From Candidatus Eiseniibacteriota bacterium (GTDB taxonomy: Bacteria; Eisenbacteria; RBG-16-71-46; CAIMUX01): a DNA stretch of 64,000 bases. Positions 26,750 through 35,515 of the stretch are shown here, one piece after another (the stretch's first letter is position 1; every line of letters begins with the position of its first letter). The position numbers were made by a program, and so were the translations under genes. Below the pieces are notes generated by a model. It searched no databases and was not told the origin of the DNA. It saw only the letters and a program-made list of their open reading frames with translations. The stretch covers positions 248,001-312,000 of the forward strand of contig JADJQY010000009.1 in NCBI GenBank assembly GCA_016712505.1, written 5' to 3'.

Positions 26750-26769
26750 CCGCAAAGGAGACCGCTTCC

Positions 26770-27246
26770 ATGAAGGCGAAAGACCCGAAGATCGTCGAGA
26801 TCCTGAACGACGTGCTCACCGCGGAGCTGACCGCGATCAATCAGTACTTCGTTCATGCGGAGATGTGCCGGAACTGGGGCTATCAGAAGCTCTACGGCTT
26901 CATCCGCAAGGAAGCGATCGAGGAGATGAAGCATGCGGAGCAGGTGATGGAGCGGATCCTGTTCCTCGATGGGATTCCGAACGTCCAGAAGCTCTCGAAG
27001 ATCAACGTGGGCGAGACCGTCCTCGAGCAGTTCAAGTCGGACCTGGCGCTGGAGCTGCTGGCGATCCCGCGCCTGAACGACGGACTGGAGCACTGTCGCG
27101 CCACCGGAGACAACGGGACCCGCTCGCTGCTCGAGCGGATCCTGGTCAACGAGGAAGAGCATGTCGATTGGCTGGAGGCCCAGCTCACGTTGATCGAGCA
27201 GGTGGGCGAGGCGAACTACCTTGCGCAACAGATTCAGAACGACTGA
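26770..27246 (+). CDS. bfr: Bacterioferritin
   Basis: 158 residues, the family length, starting at ATG 26770 with AAAGGAG upstream. Ferroxidase ligands are at the expected positions: Glu in LTAELTAINQYF, Glu52/His55 around EEMKHAE, and the NEEEHVDWLE Glu/His pair. Met53 in EEM is the haem axial ligand that distinguishes Bfr from plain ferritin. It assembles into a 24-mer that oxidises and stores iron in the cytoplasm. It is paired with bfd directly upstream and followed 20 nt later by a thioredoxin-like lipoprotein gene. Confidence 0.95.
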   Translation: MKAKDPKIVEILNDVLTAELTAINQYFVHAEMCRNWGYQKLYGFIRKEAIEEMKHAEQVMERILFLDGIPNVQKLSKINVGETVLEQFKSDLALELLAIPRLNDGLEHCRATGDNGTRSLLERILVNEEEHVDWLEAQLTLIEQVGEANYLAQQIQND

Positions 27247-27266
27247 ACGACGGGAGCGGATGGGGC

Positions 27267-27992
27267 ATGAGGGGGTGTGAGGGAGTGGGACGGTCGATGC
27301 TCGCGGGCCTCGCCGTGCTGTCGCTGCTTCTCCTGGGGACTGCATCCTCGTGCGGAAAGCCGGGGGAGACCGGGGCATCGAGCAGCGGGAAGGGGGCGAA
27401 GGGGAAGCCGACCCGATCGAAGGCCGAGGAACTCAAGATCCTCGATCCGGCCTTCCAACCGTTTCGCCGGGACTTCGAGGAGGCGGCGGGCAAGGTGCGG
27501 CTGGTGCTCGTCGTCGCTCCGACCTGCGGTGAGTGCAACGAGAACACCTTCGAGATCCATGATCAGCTTCTCTACCGGGTGAAGGACGAGGATCTCGCGC
27601 TCTTCGTGGTCTGGAACTCGATCCTGCCGACCGACGTCGAGCCGCGGGCGCGCCAGAACTCGCAGCGCTGGACCGACCCACGGGGGCAGAACTACTGGGA
27701 CGACAGCGGGCAGATCGCTCGCGCGTTCGGACGGATGCTCGATCTGGAACCGGGGGCTCCGGCCTTCGACTGCTACTTCCTCTATGATCGCGATGCCACC
27801 TTCGATCCGAACAACACCATGGAGTCGGAACCGCCGGACTTTCGCGCGCTGAAGGAGGGGTGGGTCCCCACCGCCCCGGTCGGCCGTTGGACCTCGAACC
27901 GGAACGTGCGTCTGCCGGGCTTCGACTGGCGAAAGATCGAGGTGCGGGTGCTCGAAGTGCTCGGTTCCGCGGGAGAACCAGAGGCTCCGTAG
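27267..27992 (+). CDS. Thioredoxin-like lipoprotein
   Basis: 241 residues. The signal peptide ends in a lipobox (LLLGTASSC), followed by a Ser/Gly/Lys linker. The thioredoxin-like fold is indicated by VRLVLVVAPTCGECNENTFE, with a C-x2-C redox pair (about residues 88-91) after a hydrophobic strand, and a later YFLYDRDATF strand. It is predicted to be anchored to the periplasmic side of the inner or outer membrane. Closest resemblance is to thioredoxin-fold proteins that assist metal or thiol chemistry. Its place behind bfd-bfr may be simple read-through. A strong terminator follows at 28039. Confidence 0.7.
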   Translation: MRGCEGVGRSMLAGLAVLSLLLLGTASSCGKPGETGASSSGKGAKGKPTRSKAEELKILDPAFQPFRRDFEEAAGKVRLVLVVAPTCGECNENTFEIHDQLLYRVKDEDLALFVVWNSILPTDVEPRARQNSQRWTDPRGQNYWDDSGQIARAFGRMLDLEPGAPAFDCYFLYDRDATFDPNNTMESEPPDFRALKEGWVPTAPVGRWTSNRNVRLPGFDWRKIEVRVLEVLGSAGEPEAP

Positions 27993-28038
27993 CGCGAACC
28001 ACTTGCCTCACCGGGCGGCTGAACCCGGCCGGTATGCC

Positions 28039-28072
28039 AACGGCGGAGCGGGCTTCCCCTCCGCCGTTTCTT
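28039..28072 (+). terminator. Rho-independent terminator
   Basis: AACGGCGGAG, loop, CTCCGCCGTT forms a perfect 10-bp stem followed by TCTTC-type T-rich sequence, 47 nt after the lipoprotein stop. It ends the bfd-bfr-lipoprotein unit. Confidence 0.75.
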
Positions 28073-28226
28073 CAGTTGAACGGCCAGGTTGCGCCGTTGA
28101 CCCGCGGGAGAAACCGGCCCGGGGCACGTTTTCCGGATGGATGTTGGCGACGGCCGCCGAAACCTCTCCTGGGTTTGAGCGCGGCCGATCAGCGGGCCGC
28201 GCGGTCGCTCCGCTCTGGAGGTCGAA

Positions 28227-28988
28227 CTGTTCGAGAACTACCCGAAGGCGCGCCCGCCACTCCCGCCCGCGATCGAGGCGATCTACGTGGAGCACTATCG
28301 GGCGAATCGCCGAGGCAGAACCGTCGCTTCCGGCTGGAGTCAACGCCTGGAGGGGTGGCTGCATCGCCAGGTGGCATCTGATCTGCGCGGCGTTACCAGG
28401 GCGAGCACGGCGACGCTCGAGCTGGGCGCCGGGACACTCAACCAACTGCCGTACGAACCCGAGGGCGAGGCGTACGATATCGTGGAGCCGTTCGTCGCGC
28501 TCTATGCGGACTCACCCCTCCGCGCGCGGGTCCGGACCATCTATGCCGACATCACGGAGATCGAGCCGGAGCGCCGTTACGATCGGATCACCTCGGTGGC
28601 GACTCTGGAGCATGCCTGTGACCTGCCGGGCCTGATCGCGCTCTCCGGTCTTCACCTGGCCGCGGGGGGAGTGTTTCGAGCGAGCATCCCGAGCGAGGGT
28701 ACGCTGCTCTGGACCTTGGGGTGGAAGCTGACCACGGGCTTGGAGTTCCGTTTGCGTCGGGGGCTGGACTACGGGGCGTTGATGCGGCATGACCATGTGA
28801 ACACCGCCGACGAGATCGAGGAGGTGCTCGGCCACTTCTTCGCTCGCCGCATCTGTCGGGTGCTGGGGTTCAGCCGACGCTTCTCGCTCTACCGCTACTA
28901 CGAGTGCCGCGACCCCGATCTCGGTCGCTGCCGCGCCTTCCTGGCCGCGCGCGAATCCAGCCTCGCGCCCTCGCGCCGCGCCGCCTGA
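28227..28988 (+). CDS. SAM-dependent methyltransferase
   Basis: Class I methyltransferase. Motif I is LELGAGTLNQLPY, the post-I acidic residue lies in YDIVEP, motif II is YDRITSVATLEHACDLPGL and motif III is LAAGGVFRASIPSEG. An ATG occurs at 28287, but coherent sequence extends upstream (FENYPKARPPLPPAIEAIYV). GGAGG at 28217 lies 5 nt before a CTG at 28227, so a rare CTG start giving 253 residues is proposed; the ATG is the conservative alternative. Similar proteins occur in surface-polysaccharide loci. It is flanked by a terminator and by convergent RND genes, so it is probably monocistronic. Substrate unknown. Confidence 0.7.
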   Translation: MFENYPKARPPLPPAIEAIYVEHYRANRRGRTVASGWSQRLEGWLHRQVASDLRGVTRASTATLELGAGTLNQLPYEPEGEAYDIVEPFVALYADSPLRARVRTIYADITEIEPERRYDRITSVATLEHACDLPGLIALSGLHLAAGGVFRASIPSEGTLLWTLGWKLTTGLEFRLRRGLDYGALMRHDHVNTADEIEEVLGHFFARRICRVLGFSRRFSLYRYYECRDPDLGRCRAFLAARESSLAPSRRAA

Positions 28989-28994
28989 CCGAGG

Positions 28995-31900
28995 CTAATC
29001 CACGACCTGCGCGGCCGGGGGAGCCGGACGTGCCCAGGGCAACGGGCCACGGCCAAGACCCCAGCGCAGAGTCGCCCGCACGCGGGCGAGATCGTCCTCC
29101 GCCAGGACGTAGAAGGTGGGGAGGAGGATCAGGGTCAGCACGGTGCCGACGGTGAGGCCGCCCATCAGGGTCATGGCCATCGGGGCGTAGCGGGCGTCGC
29201 CAATGTTGCTGTCGCCGAGGGCCAGCGGCACCAGCCCGAGCACCGTCGTGCCGGCGGTCATGAGCACCGGGCGGAATCGCTCGCGGCACCCTTCGAGCAC
29301 CGCATCGGAACGACTACGACCCGCCCGCCGCAACTGGTTGATGTGGTCGATGAGGACGATCCCGTTGTTCACGATCACGCCGATCAGGATGACGATGCCG
29401 ATCATCGCCATGATGTTCATCGGAGTGCGGGTCAGGATCAGAGTCCAGACCACCCCCACGCCGGCCAGCGGGACGGTGTTCATGATCACCAGGGGGTGAA
29501 GGAACGACTCGAAGAGTGCCGCCATGACGAAGTAGACGCAGGCCAGAGCGAGGAGGATGTCCCACCCGAGTCGGCTCTGCTGTTCCTGGCTGTCTCGCAT
29601 CTCACGCCCGAACGACCACGAGTAGCCGGTGGGGAGCGCGAGGTTCTTCATCGTCCCCTCGACCGCACGGGTGACGTCCTTCATCTCCTCCCCCTCGTAG
29701 CTCGCGCGGACGGACGCGGCGGTGCGCTGCTCCTCCCGGTTGATGCTGCCGGGAGTGCGGCGCATCTCGAAATGGGCAACCTGATCGAGCTGGATGCCGC
29801 GGCCGTCGACCATGGTGACCGGGAGCATGGCCAGACTCTCGAGGTTTCGCCGGTCCGAGGGTTCGAGGAGGATCCCCATCTCGACCTCGCGGTCGCGGGC
29901 CTGGAACTCGCGCAGGGAAACACCGCGGAAGGTGAGGCCGAGCAGACTGGCCAACCCGCCAGGGTTCACGTCGAAACGGCCGGCGCGGGCGCGGTCGAGG
30001 ATGACCTGCACCTCTTCCCGTCCGTCGTCAGCGTCGGTGCGCACGTCCTGCAGGTCCGGGATCTGGGCCAGGCGCCGCTTAGCCTCCTCGGCGTAGGTGC
30101 GGAGCAGCTTGCTGTCCTCTCCGAAGAGAGTGACCGAGATCGTCTTCGCCCCCTTGCCCGCCTCCTGGTCCTCGCCCAGGCGATAGTCGAGTCCGGCCTG
30201 CTCGGGGAGGTGCTTGCGCAGCCACTTTCGCATCTCGCGAAGGTCGCGCTCGCCGGTCTTCCGTCCGGGCTGGAAGTAGATCCGCGTGGCGGCGGCGTTC
30301 GCCTCGTACACCGAATAGAGCGACTCGATCCCGAGCGAGTCCTTGCGGGCGGAGAGGACGGCCTCGACCGGGAGGACGTACTCCTCGGCCCGCTCCATGC
30401 TCACGTTGTCGGTGAACTCGTAGTTGATCCGGAGGAACTCGACCTTCATGCCGCGTTCGGAGTCGGCCTCGGGGGAGAACTTGGTCACGGCGATCAACCC
30501 CACGGTGAGGAGCAGGGCTGCCGGCACCAGCAGATAGGCGGTGTGGCGCGGGTGGGTGACCGCGGTCCAGCGCAGGATGCGGACGTACCGGTCCTTCATC
30601 CGGGTGAGGAACCCGAACTCCGGCACCTGGCGCATCTGCTTGAGCCGCGAGGCGAAGATCGGCACCAGGGTGAGGCAGACGATCAAGGAGAGGATGAGCG
30701 TGACCGTGATGGTGACCCCGACCTCGCCGAGATAGACCGCGATCTCCTCCCCCTTGGAGAGGATGACCGGGGCGAAGACGATCACCGAGGTGAGGGTGGA
30801 GGCGCTGACGGCCAGCGCGACCTCGCGGGTCCCGCTTCGTGCCGCCTCGAAGGCGGAGTCGCCGCGTTGTTGGCGTTGAAAGATCGCTTCGAGGACCACG
30901 ATCGCGTTGTCGACCAGCATGCCGACCGCGAGCATCAGTCCCATCATGGTGAGGACGTTGAGCGAACGGCCGGTGAGGTAGAGGAACGCACAGGTGCCGA
31001 TGACCGAGATGGGAATCGCAATCGAGACGATCAGGGTCTGGCGCACCTGCCGGAGGAAGAGGAGCAGCACGCCGAGGGCGAGCACAGATCCCATCCACCC
31101 GCTGGAGAGGAGTCCATTGAGCGAGTTCTTGATCTGTTCTGCCTGATCGAAGAAGAGCACGACGTCGATACCCTCGAGGGCCGGGTCGTTGTTCATCTCG
31201 GCCAGGACGGCGTTGACTCGCCGTGAGACCTCGACGATGTTCGCTCCCGACGCCTTCTGGATCCAGAAGGCGACCGCGGGCTCGCCGTTCAGGCGCCGCC
31301 GGTAGGTGGGGGCGGGCTCGCGGTAGACCACCTCGGCGATATCGCGGAGGCGAACCCCGGGGCTGATCTGCATCGCCTCGACTTCGGTGAAGTCCTTGAA
31401 CTGCCCCAGCGCCCGGACCGAGACCTCCTGCCGACCGGCGCGGACGTGACCGATCGAGAGATCGACGTTGTTTCCGTTCAGCAGGGCGAAGACCCGATCG
31501 ACCTCCACCTTGTGCTCCATGATCTTGTCCATGCGGAGGTAGATCGTGAGCTGCTTCGGCGTGATGCCGTCGGCCTCCACCCGTCCGACTCCCTCGATCC
31601 GCCTCAGAGGATTGAGGATGCGCCGTTCGAGGAGGTCATAGGAGTTCGAGAGGTCCCGGCCCCGCGAACTGATGCGTCCCTCCATGATCGGGATGTCGTT
31701 CGAGTTGAAGGTGAAGAGGAACGTCTCCTCCAGGTCGTTGGGCAGGAGGGGACGGACCTGATCGATTCGCTCTTTGACCTCGACCCGGAGCAGATCGACC
31801 GGCTGACCGAAGTCGAATTGCACGCCGACGAAGGCGCCGTTCTGGTCGCAGTTGGCGAAGATGTGCTTCACCCCGCCGAGGGTCGCCATCACCTCCTCGA

Positions 31901-32099
31901 TCGGCCGTACCACCTCGCGCTCCACTTCCTCCGGTACGGCGTTGGGATAGGGAGCCCAGACGCCGATGAAGGGGAACTCCATCTGGGGGAGGAAATCGAG
32001 GCGGAGCTTCCAGATGCTCACCGCGCCGAGCAGCATGGCAGCCAGGGTCACGACCAGGATGGTGACCGGGCGGCGCAGCGAGAGATCGGAGAGGCTCAT
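28995..32099 (-). CDS. RND efflux pump inner-membrane subunit (AcrB/HAE type)
   Basis: 1034 residues, full length for an RND permease: TM1 (RPVTILVVTLAAMLLGAVSI), first porter domain, TM2-6 cluster with the TM4 proton-relay segment GMLVDNAIVVLEAI (Asp present, second Asp replaced by Asn as in many RND subfamilies), second porter domain, then TM7-12. It drives proton-coupled export across the envelope together with the periplasmic adaptor at 35516 and an outer-membrane channel not seen here. It ends 31 nt downstream of the second pump gene, so adaptor, split pump and this pump are one operon. Substrate class cannot be told. Confidence 0.9.
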   Translation of the reverse strand: MSLSDLSLRRPVTILVVTLAAMLLGAVSIWKLRLDFLPQMEFPFIGVWAPYPNAVPEEVEREVVRPIEEVMATLGGVKHIFANCDQNGAFVGVQFDFGQPVDLLRVEVKERIDQVRPLLPNDLEETFLFTFNSNDIPIMEGRISSRGRDLSNSYDLLERRILNPLRRIEGVGRVEADGITPKQLTIYLRMDKIMEHKVEVDRVFALLNGNNVDLSIGHVRAGRQEVSVRALGQFKDFTEVEAMQISPGVRLRDIAEVVYREPAPTYRRRLNGEPAVAFWIQKASGANIVEVSRRVNAVLAEMNNDPALEGIDVVLFFDQAEQIKNSLNGLLSSGWMGSVLALGVLLLFLRQVRQTLIVSIAIPISVIGTCAFLYLTGRSLNVLTMMGLMLAVGMLVDNAIVVLEAIFQRQQRGDSAFEAARSGTREVALAVSASTLTSVIVFAPVILSKGEEIAVYLGEVGVTITVTLILSLIVCLTLVPIFASRLKQMRQVPEFGFLTRMKDRYVRILRWTAVTHPRHTAYLLVPAALLLTVGLIAVTKFSPEADSERGMKVEFLRINYEFTDNVSMERAEEYVLPVEAVLSARKDSLGIESLYSVYEANAAATRIYFQPGRKTGERDLREMRKWLRKHLPEQAGLDYRLGEDQEAGKGAKTISVTLFGEDSKLLRTYAEEAKRRLAQIPDLQDVRTDADDGREEVQVILDRARAGRFDVNPGGLASLLGLTFRGVSLREFQARDREVEMGILLEPSDRRNLESLAMLPVTMVDGRGIQLDQVAHFEMRRTPGSINREEQRTAASVRASYEGEEMKDVTRAVEGTMKNLALPTGYSWSFGREMRDSQEQQSRLGWDILLALACVYFVMAALFESFLHPLVIMNTVPLAGVGVVWTLILTRTPMNIMAMIGIVILIGVIVNNGIVLIDHINQLRRAGRSRSDAVLEGCRERFRPVLMTAGTTVLGLVPLALGDSNIGDARYAPMAMTLMGGLTVGTVLTLILLPTFYVLAEDDLARVRATLRWGLGRGPLPWARPAPPAAQVVD

Positions 32100-32130
32100 T
32101 GGCGAATTCCTGTCCTTCCGGCGGCGGAGC

Positions 32131-33708
32131 CTAGGCCTTGCGATCGACCAGCGAGTAGACGGTCGGGATGACGATCAGGGTGAGCAGCGTGGCCAGACTC
32201 AGCCCTCCGATCACCCCGATCGCCATCGGGGTGCGGATCTCCGCCCCTTCGCCGATCCCCAGGGCCATCGGCACCAGGCCGAGCACCGTTGTTATGGTAG
32301 TCATCAGGATCGGACGCAGGCGGATCGGTCCGGCCTCGAGCAACGCCTCGAGCTTCGTCCGGCCCTCCTTCCGGAGCTGGTTCACATACTCGATCAGGAC
32401 GATGGCGTTATTGACCACGATGCCCACGAGCAGGATCACGCCGATCAGGACCACGATCGAGACCGACGTGCCGGTCGCGGCGAGCGCGAGCACCACGCCC
32501 ACCAGGCCGAGCGGGACCGCGAGCATGATCACCAACGGGTGGAGGAACGATTCGAACTCGCTCGCCATGCACATGTAGACCATGAAGATGGCCAGCGCTC
32601 CGGCCAGCAACAGGCTCTTGAACGAAACCGCCACCTCCTCGTTCTGTCCCCCGAGGGCGGCGGATAGGGTGGCCGGTGGCGGTACCCGCTGGAGGAGCGA
32701 GCGAACCTCGCGCATCACCGTGCCGAGGTCGCGTCCGGCGAGGTCGGCGGAGATGACCGCGACCCGCTGCTGGCTGTCGCGCGTGATCTGGGCCGGGCCT
32801 TCTCCCACCCGTACCTCCGCCACGGAGGAGAGCGGAACCGGCACGCCATCGTGCGAGGAGATCACCACGTTACGGACATCGTCGGTGGTCAGGCCCCGGG
32901 CGTCCGCGGTGCGCACGACGATGTCGAGTTGTCGGTCACGCTCCTTGAGTCGGGTGGCGACGTCTCCGCGGATCTTGCTCCGCAGTCCGCGCGCAATCGA
33001 CTCCAGATCGAGGCCGAGGGAGGCGACGCGGTCGCGATCGAAAAGGATCTGAACCTCGGGCGTTCCTTCCTCGATGCTGGTGCGGAGGTCGCGCAACCCC
33101 GGAATCGCGCGCATTTCCGCCACCAGCTTCGTGCTGTAGTCGCGCATCTCCTCGAGATCGTGACCGTAGACCAGGACCTCTACCGGGGTCTGGAAGCTGA
33201 AGTAGGTGGGGCGGCGGAAGGTGGTGCGGAGATCGGGATACTGCGCGAGCAGGCCGCGCACCGATTCGATCACCGCGGCCTCTTCCTTCCGGTCGCCGGG
33301 GTGGGCCAGGGCGATCGAGATCTGGGCCACGTTGTCCCGTCTCTGGGTGCGGGCACTCCCGAGTTCCGGGCTCTCGCCGACGCTGGAGAAGAAGACGCGG
33401 ATCCGGCGATCCCCCTTGAGCTGGTTCTCGATCTGGGTGGTGACGGTCTGCGTGGCCTGGAGGGGCGTGCCGGCCGGCAGTTCGAGGTCGAAGGCGAACT
33501 CCCCTTGCGAGAACTGGGGGACCAGCTCGGTCCCGAGGGTGGGAATCAGTGCCGCCGCGGCGCCGGTGATCAGCGCCACGACGAGTAACGTGCGCCAGGG
33601 TCGGAGCAACGAGGCGCGAAGCATCGGCGGGTAGAGCGCGGCAAATCGGTTCCAACCCTGGTCGAATCCTTTTTGCACTGGCCAGAGCAGGAGATCGATC
33701 CCCTGCAT
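32131..33708 (-). CDS. RND pump, C-terminal half (separated by an in-frame stop)
   Basis: 525 residues covering the second half of an RND permease: TM7 (RPWRTLLVVALITGAAAALI), periplasmic porter domain (FSQGEFAFDLELPAGTPLQA), and TM8-12 (SIVVLIGVILLVGIVVNNAI). It starts with ATG at 33708, only 3 nt beyond the TAA that ends the N-terminal half, and is in the same frame. Thus one codon change would restore a ~1080-residue pump. Either it is a nonsense-mutated gene or a two-subunit pump reinitiated at this ATG. The split falls in the cytoplasmic linker between halves, where two chains could still assemble. Confidence 0.85.
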   Translation of the reverse strand: MQGIDLLLWPVQKGFDQGWNRFAALYPPMLRASLLRPWRTLLVVALITGAAAALIPTLGTELVPQFSQGEFAFDLELPAGTPLQATQTVTTQIENQLKGDRRIRVFFSSVGESPELGSARTQRRDNVAQISIALAHPGDRKEEAAVIESVRGLLAQYPDLRTTFRRPTYFSFQTPVEVLVYGHDLEEMRDYSTKLVAEMRAIPGLRDLRTSIEEGTPEVQILFDRDRVASLGLDLESIARGLRSKIRGDVATRLKERDRQLDIVVRTADARGLTTDDVRNVVISSHDGVPVPLSSVAEVRVGEGPAQITRDSQQRVAVISADLAGRDLGTVMREVRSLLQRVPPPATLSAALGGQNEEVAVSFKSLLLAGALAIFMVYMCMASEFESFLHPLVIMLAVPLGLVGVVLALAATGTSVSIVVLIGVILLVGIVVNNAIVLIEYVNQLRKEGRTKLEALLEAGPIRLRPILMTTITTVLGLVPMALGIGEGAEIRTPMAIGVIGGLSLATLLTLIVIPTVYSLVDRKA

Positions 33709-33711
33709 GGT

Positions 33712-35373
33712 TTACGCTCCGCCCACCGTCACGATACGAATCAGTGCTCCCGGGAGCAAGACCGAGACGAAGCGCCCTACCCAGCGAAAACCGATTCCGG
33801 CCGGGCGAAGCACGGGGGTGAGGCGGTGGGTCGGCTTGCTCGGTCGGACCTGTACCGGTGACGCCGGGTCGATGGCCGGAGAGGGGTCGCCCGGGATGGC
33901 CTGATCGTTCCGCAGGTGTCCGAGGGCGGCCATGATCGGGATGATGGTCAGCGCCATGAGCAGGGAGATGATCTGCGCCGCGGTGATGGTGATCGCCTGG
34001 TCGCGGAAGATCTGGCCCGCGATCCCTTCGACGAAGATGATCGGGAGGAACACCGCCACCGTGGTGGCGGTCGAACCGGTGACCGGAACTGCCACCTCGT
34101 TGGTCCCGTCGAGTGTGGCCTGCCACACTCCCTTCCCCTGCGCGCGGTGGCGCGCGATCGCTTCCAGCACCACGATGGCATTGTCCATCATGTTGCCGAC
34201 CCCGAGGGCCAGACCCCCGAGCGACATGATGTTCAGCGTCACTCCGAGCTGCTGCATGACCAGGAAGGTCGCGACGATGGAGATCGGGATGGTCGTCGCG
34301 GTGATCAGGGTGCTCCGTCGATCCTTGAGGAAGAGATAGAGCACGATGACCGCCAGGAGACCGCCCTGGATCGCGTTCGCCTTGACCTCGTCGACCGCGC
34401 TCTCGATGAAGGTCGACTGGTCGAAGAGAATCTCGGTGCCGACTCCTTTGGGTAGAGTCTCCTCCAGGCGCTTCAGCTTGGCCTTGACCCGGCGGGCCAC
34501 TTCGACGGTGTTGGCATCCCCTTCCTTGAAGAGGGCGATCTCGACCGCTTCCTCGCCGTGCACCCGGGTGATGACGTCGCGATCTTTGTATCCGCGGTGG
34601 ATCTCGGAGACATCGGCCAGGGTGACGCGACGCCCCTCCTGTTCGATCAGGACGGTGCGTCCGATCTCGTCCGCGTCGGCGAACTCATTCAAGGTGCGGA
34701 CCAGGAACTCGGCGTCGCGGTCGCGCAGCGATCCGCCGGAAGCGTTGATGTTCTGGCTGGCGAGGAAGTTGTTCACCGCGGAGATCGGGATGCCCAGGAG
34801 GGCGAGCTTCCCCTCATCGACCTGAACCTGGATCTCTTCCTCGAGGCCTCCCTTGATTCGGGCGGAGGCCACGCCGTCGATCGATTCCAGTTCCTTCTTC
34901 ACGATCCGATCGGCGAGGTAGCGGAGCGTGACCAGGTCCTTGTCCCCATGCAGACCGAGCCTGAGCACCGGGTCGAGGTTGGGGTCGTAGCGGAGCAGGA
35001 CCGGCGGCTGGATTCCGTCCGGCAGGTTGATCAGATCGATCTTCTCCCGTACGTCGAGGGCGGCGTAGTCCATGTCGGTGTTCCAGGCGAACTCGAGCGT
35101 GATCTCGGAGACGCCGGATCGGGAGACCGAGCGCAGGTGGCGTAGCCCCTGAACCACCGCCACCGACTGTTCGAGCGGTTCGGTGACCAGGTTCTCGATC
35201 TCCGCCGGTGCGGCATCGGGGTACTCGGTACGCAGGGTCAGCGAGGGGTAGGAGATGTCCGGCAGGAGGTTCCAGGGAAGGCGCCAGAGTGAGACCCAGC
35301 CGAAGAGGAGCGCCGCGATGGTGACCATGGTCACGGTGACCGGGCGTGTCATGGAGAAGCCGACGATTTTCAC
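33712..35373 (-). CDS. RND pump, N-terminal half
   Basis: 553 residues from a GTG at 35373 (AGGAG 5 nt upstream; the longer open frame has no coding character). It holds TM1 (RPVTVTMVTIAALLFGWVSL), the first porter domain (DISYPSLTLRTEYPDAAPAE), and TM2-6 with the TM4 segment GNMMDNAIVVLEAI. A hydrophobic amphipathic stretch (GRFVSVLLPGALIRIVTVGG) precedes the TAA stop at 33712. The downstream ORF continues the same protein in frame after one sense codon. It is preceded in the operon by the adaptor gene. Confidence 0.85.
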   Translation of the reverse strand: MKIVGFSMTRPVTVTMVTIAALLFGWVSLWRLPWNLLPDISYPSLTLRTEYPDAAPAEIENLVTEPLEQSVAVVQGLRHLRSVSRSGVSEITLEFAWNTDMDYAALDVREKIDLINLPDGIQPPVLLRYDPNLDPVLRLGLHGDKDLVTLRYLADRIVKKELESIDGVASARIKGGLEEEIQVQVDEGKLALLGIPISAVNNFLASQNINASGGSLRDRDAEFLVRTLNEFADADEIGRTVLIEQEGRRVTLADVSEIHRGYKDRDVITRVHGEEAVEIALFKEGDANTVEVARRVKAKLKRLEETLPKGVGTEILFDQSTFIESAVDEVKANAIQGGLLAVIVLYLFLKDRRSTLITATTIPISIVATFLVMQQLGVTLNIMSLGGLALGVGNMMDNAIVVLEAIARHRAQGKGVWQATLDGTNEVAVPVTGSTATTVAVFLPIIFVEGIAGQIFRDQAITITAAQIISLLMALTIIPIMAALGHLRNDQAIPGDPSPAIDPASPVQVRPSKPTHRLTPVLRPAGIGFRWVGRFVSVLLPGALIRIVTVGGA

Positions 35374-35515
35374 CTGCGCTCCTGTGGTTGGTTGGCGCCA
35401 CCCGAGGTGGCGATCGTCTGGTTCACCGCCGTTCGGTGCACGACGAGATGACGGGCCGGACAGCGCTTTGTGCGCGACCCCCCCGGGGCGCGCCCGTGCC
35501 GCGGCCCGATCGCGC

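Noticed and set aside
28003..28226. Open frames between the thioredoxin-like lipoprotein and the methyltransferase
   Set aside because: They run through a clear terminator hairpin and have no ribosome site or conserved pattern.
29343..31226. Plus-strand open frame of 627 codons
   Set aside because: It is antisense to an RND pump. The Asp/Glu/His-rich translation has no structure-like pattern.
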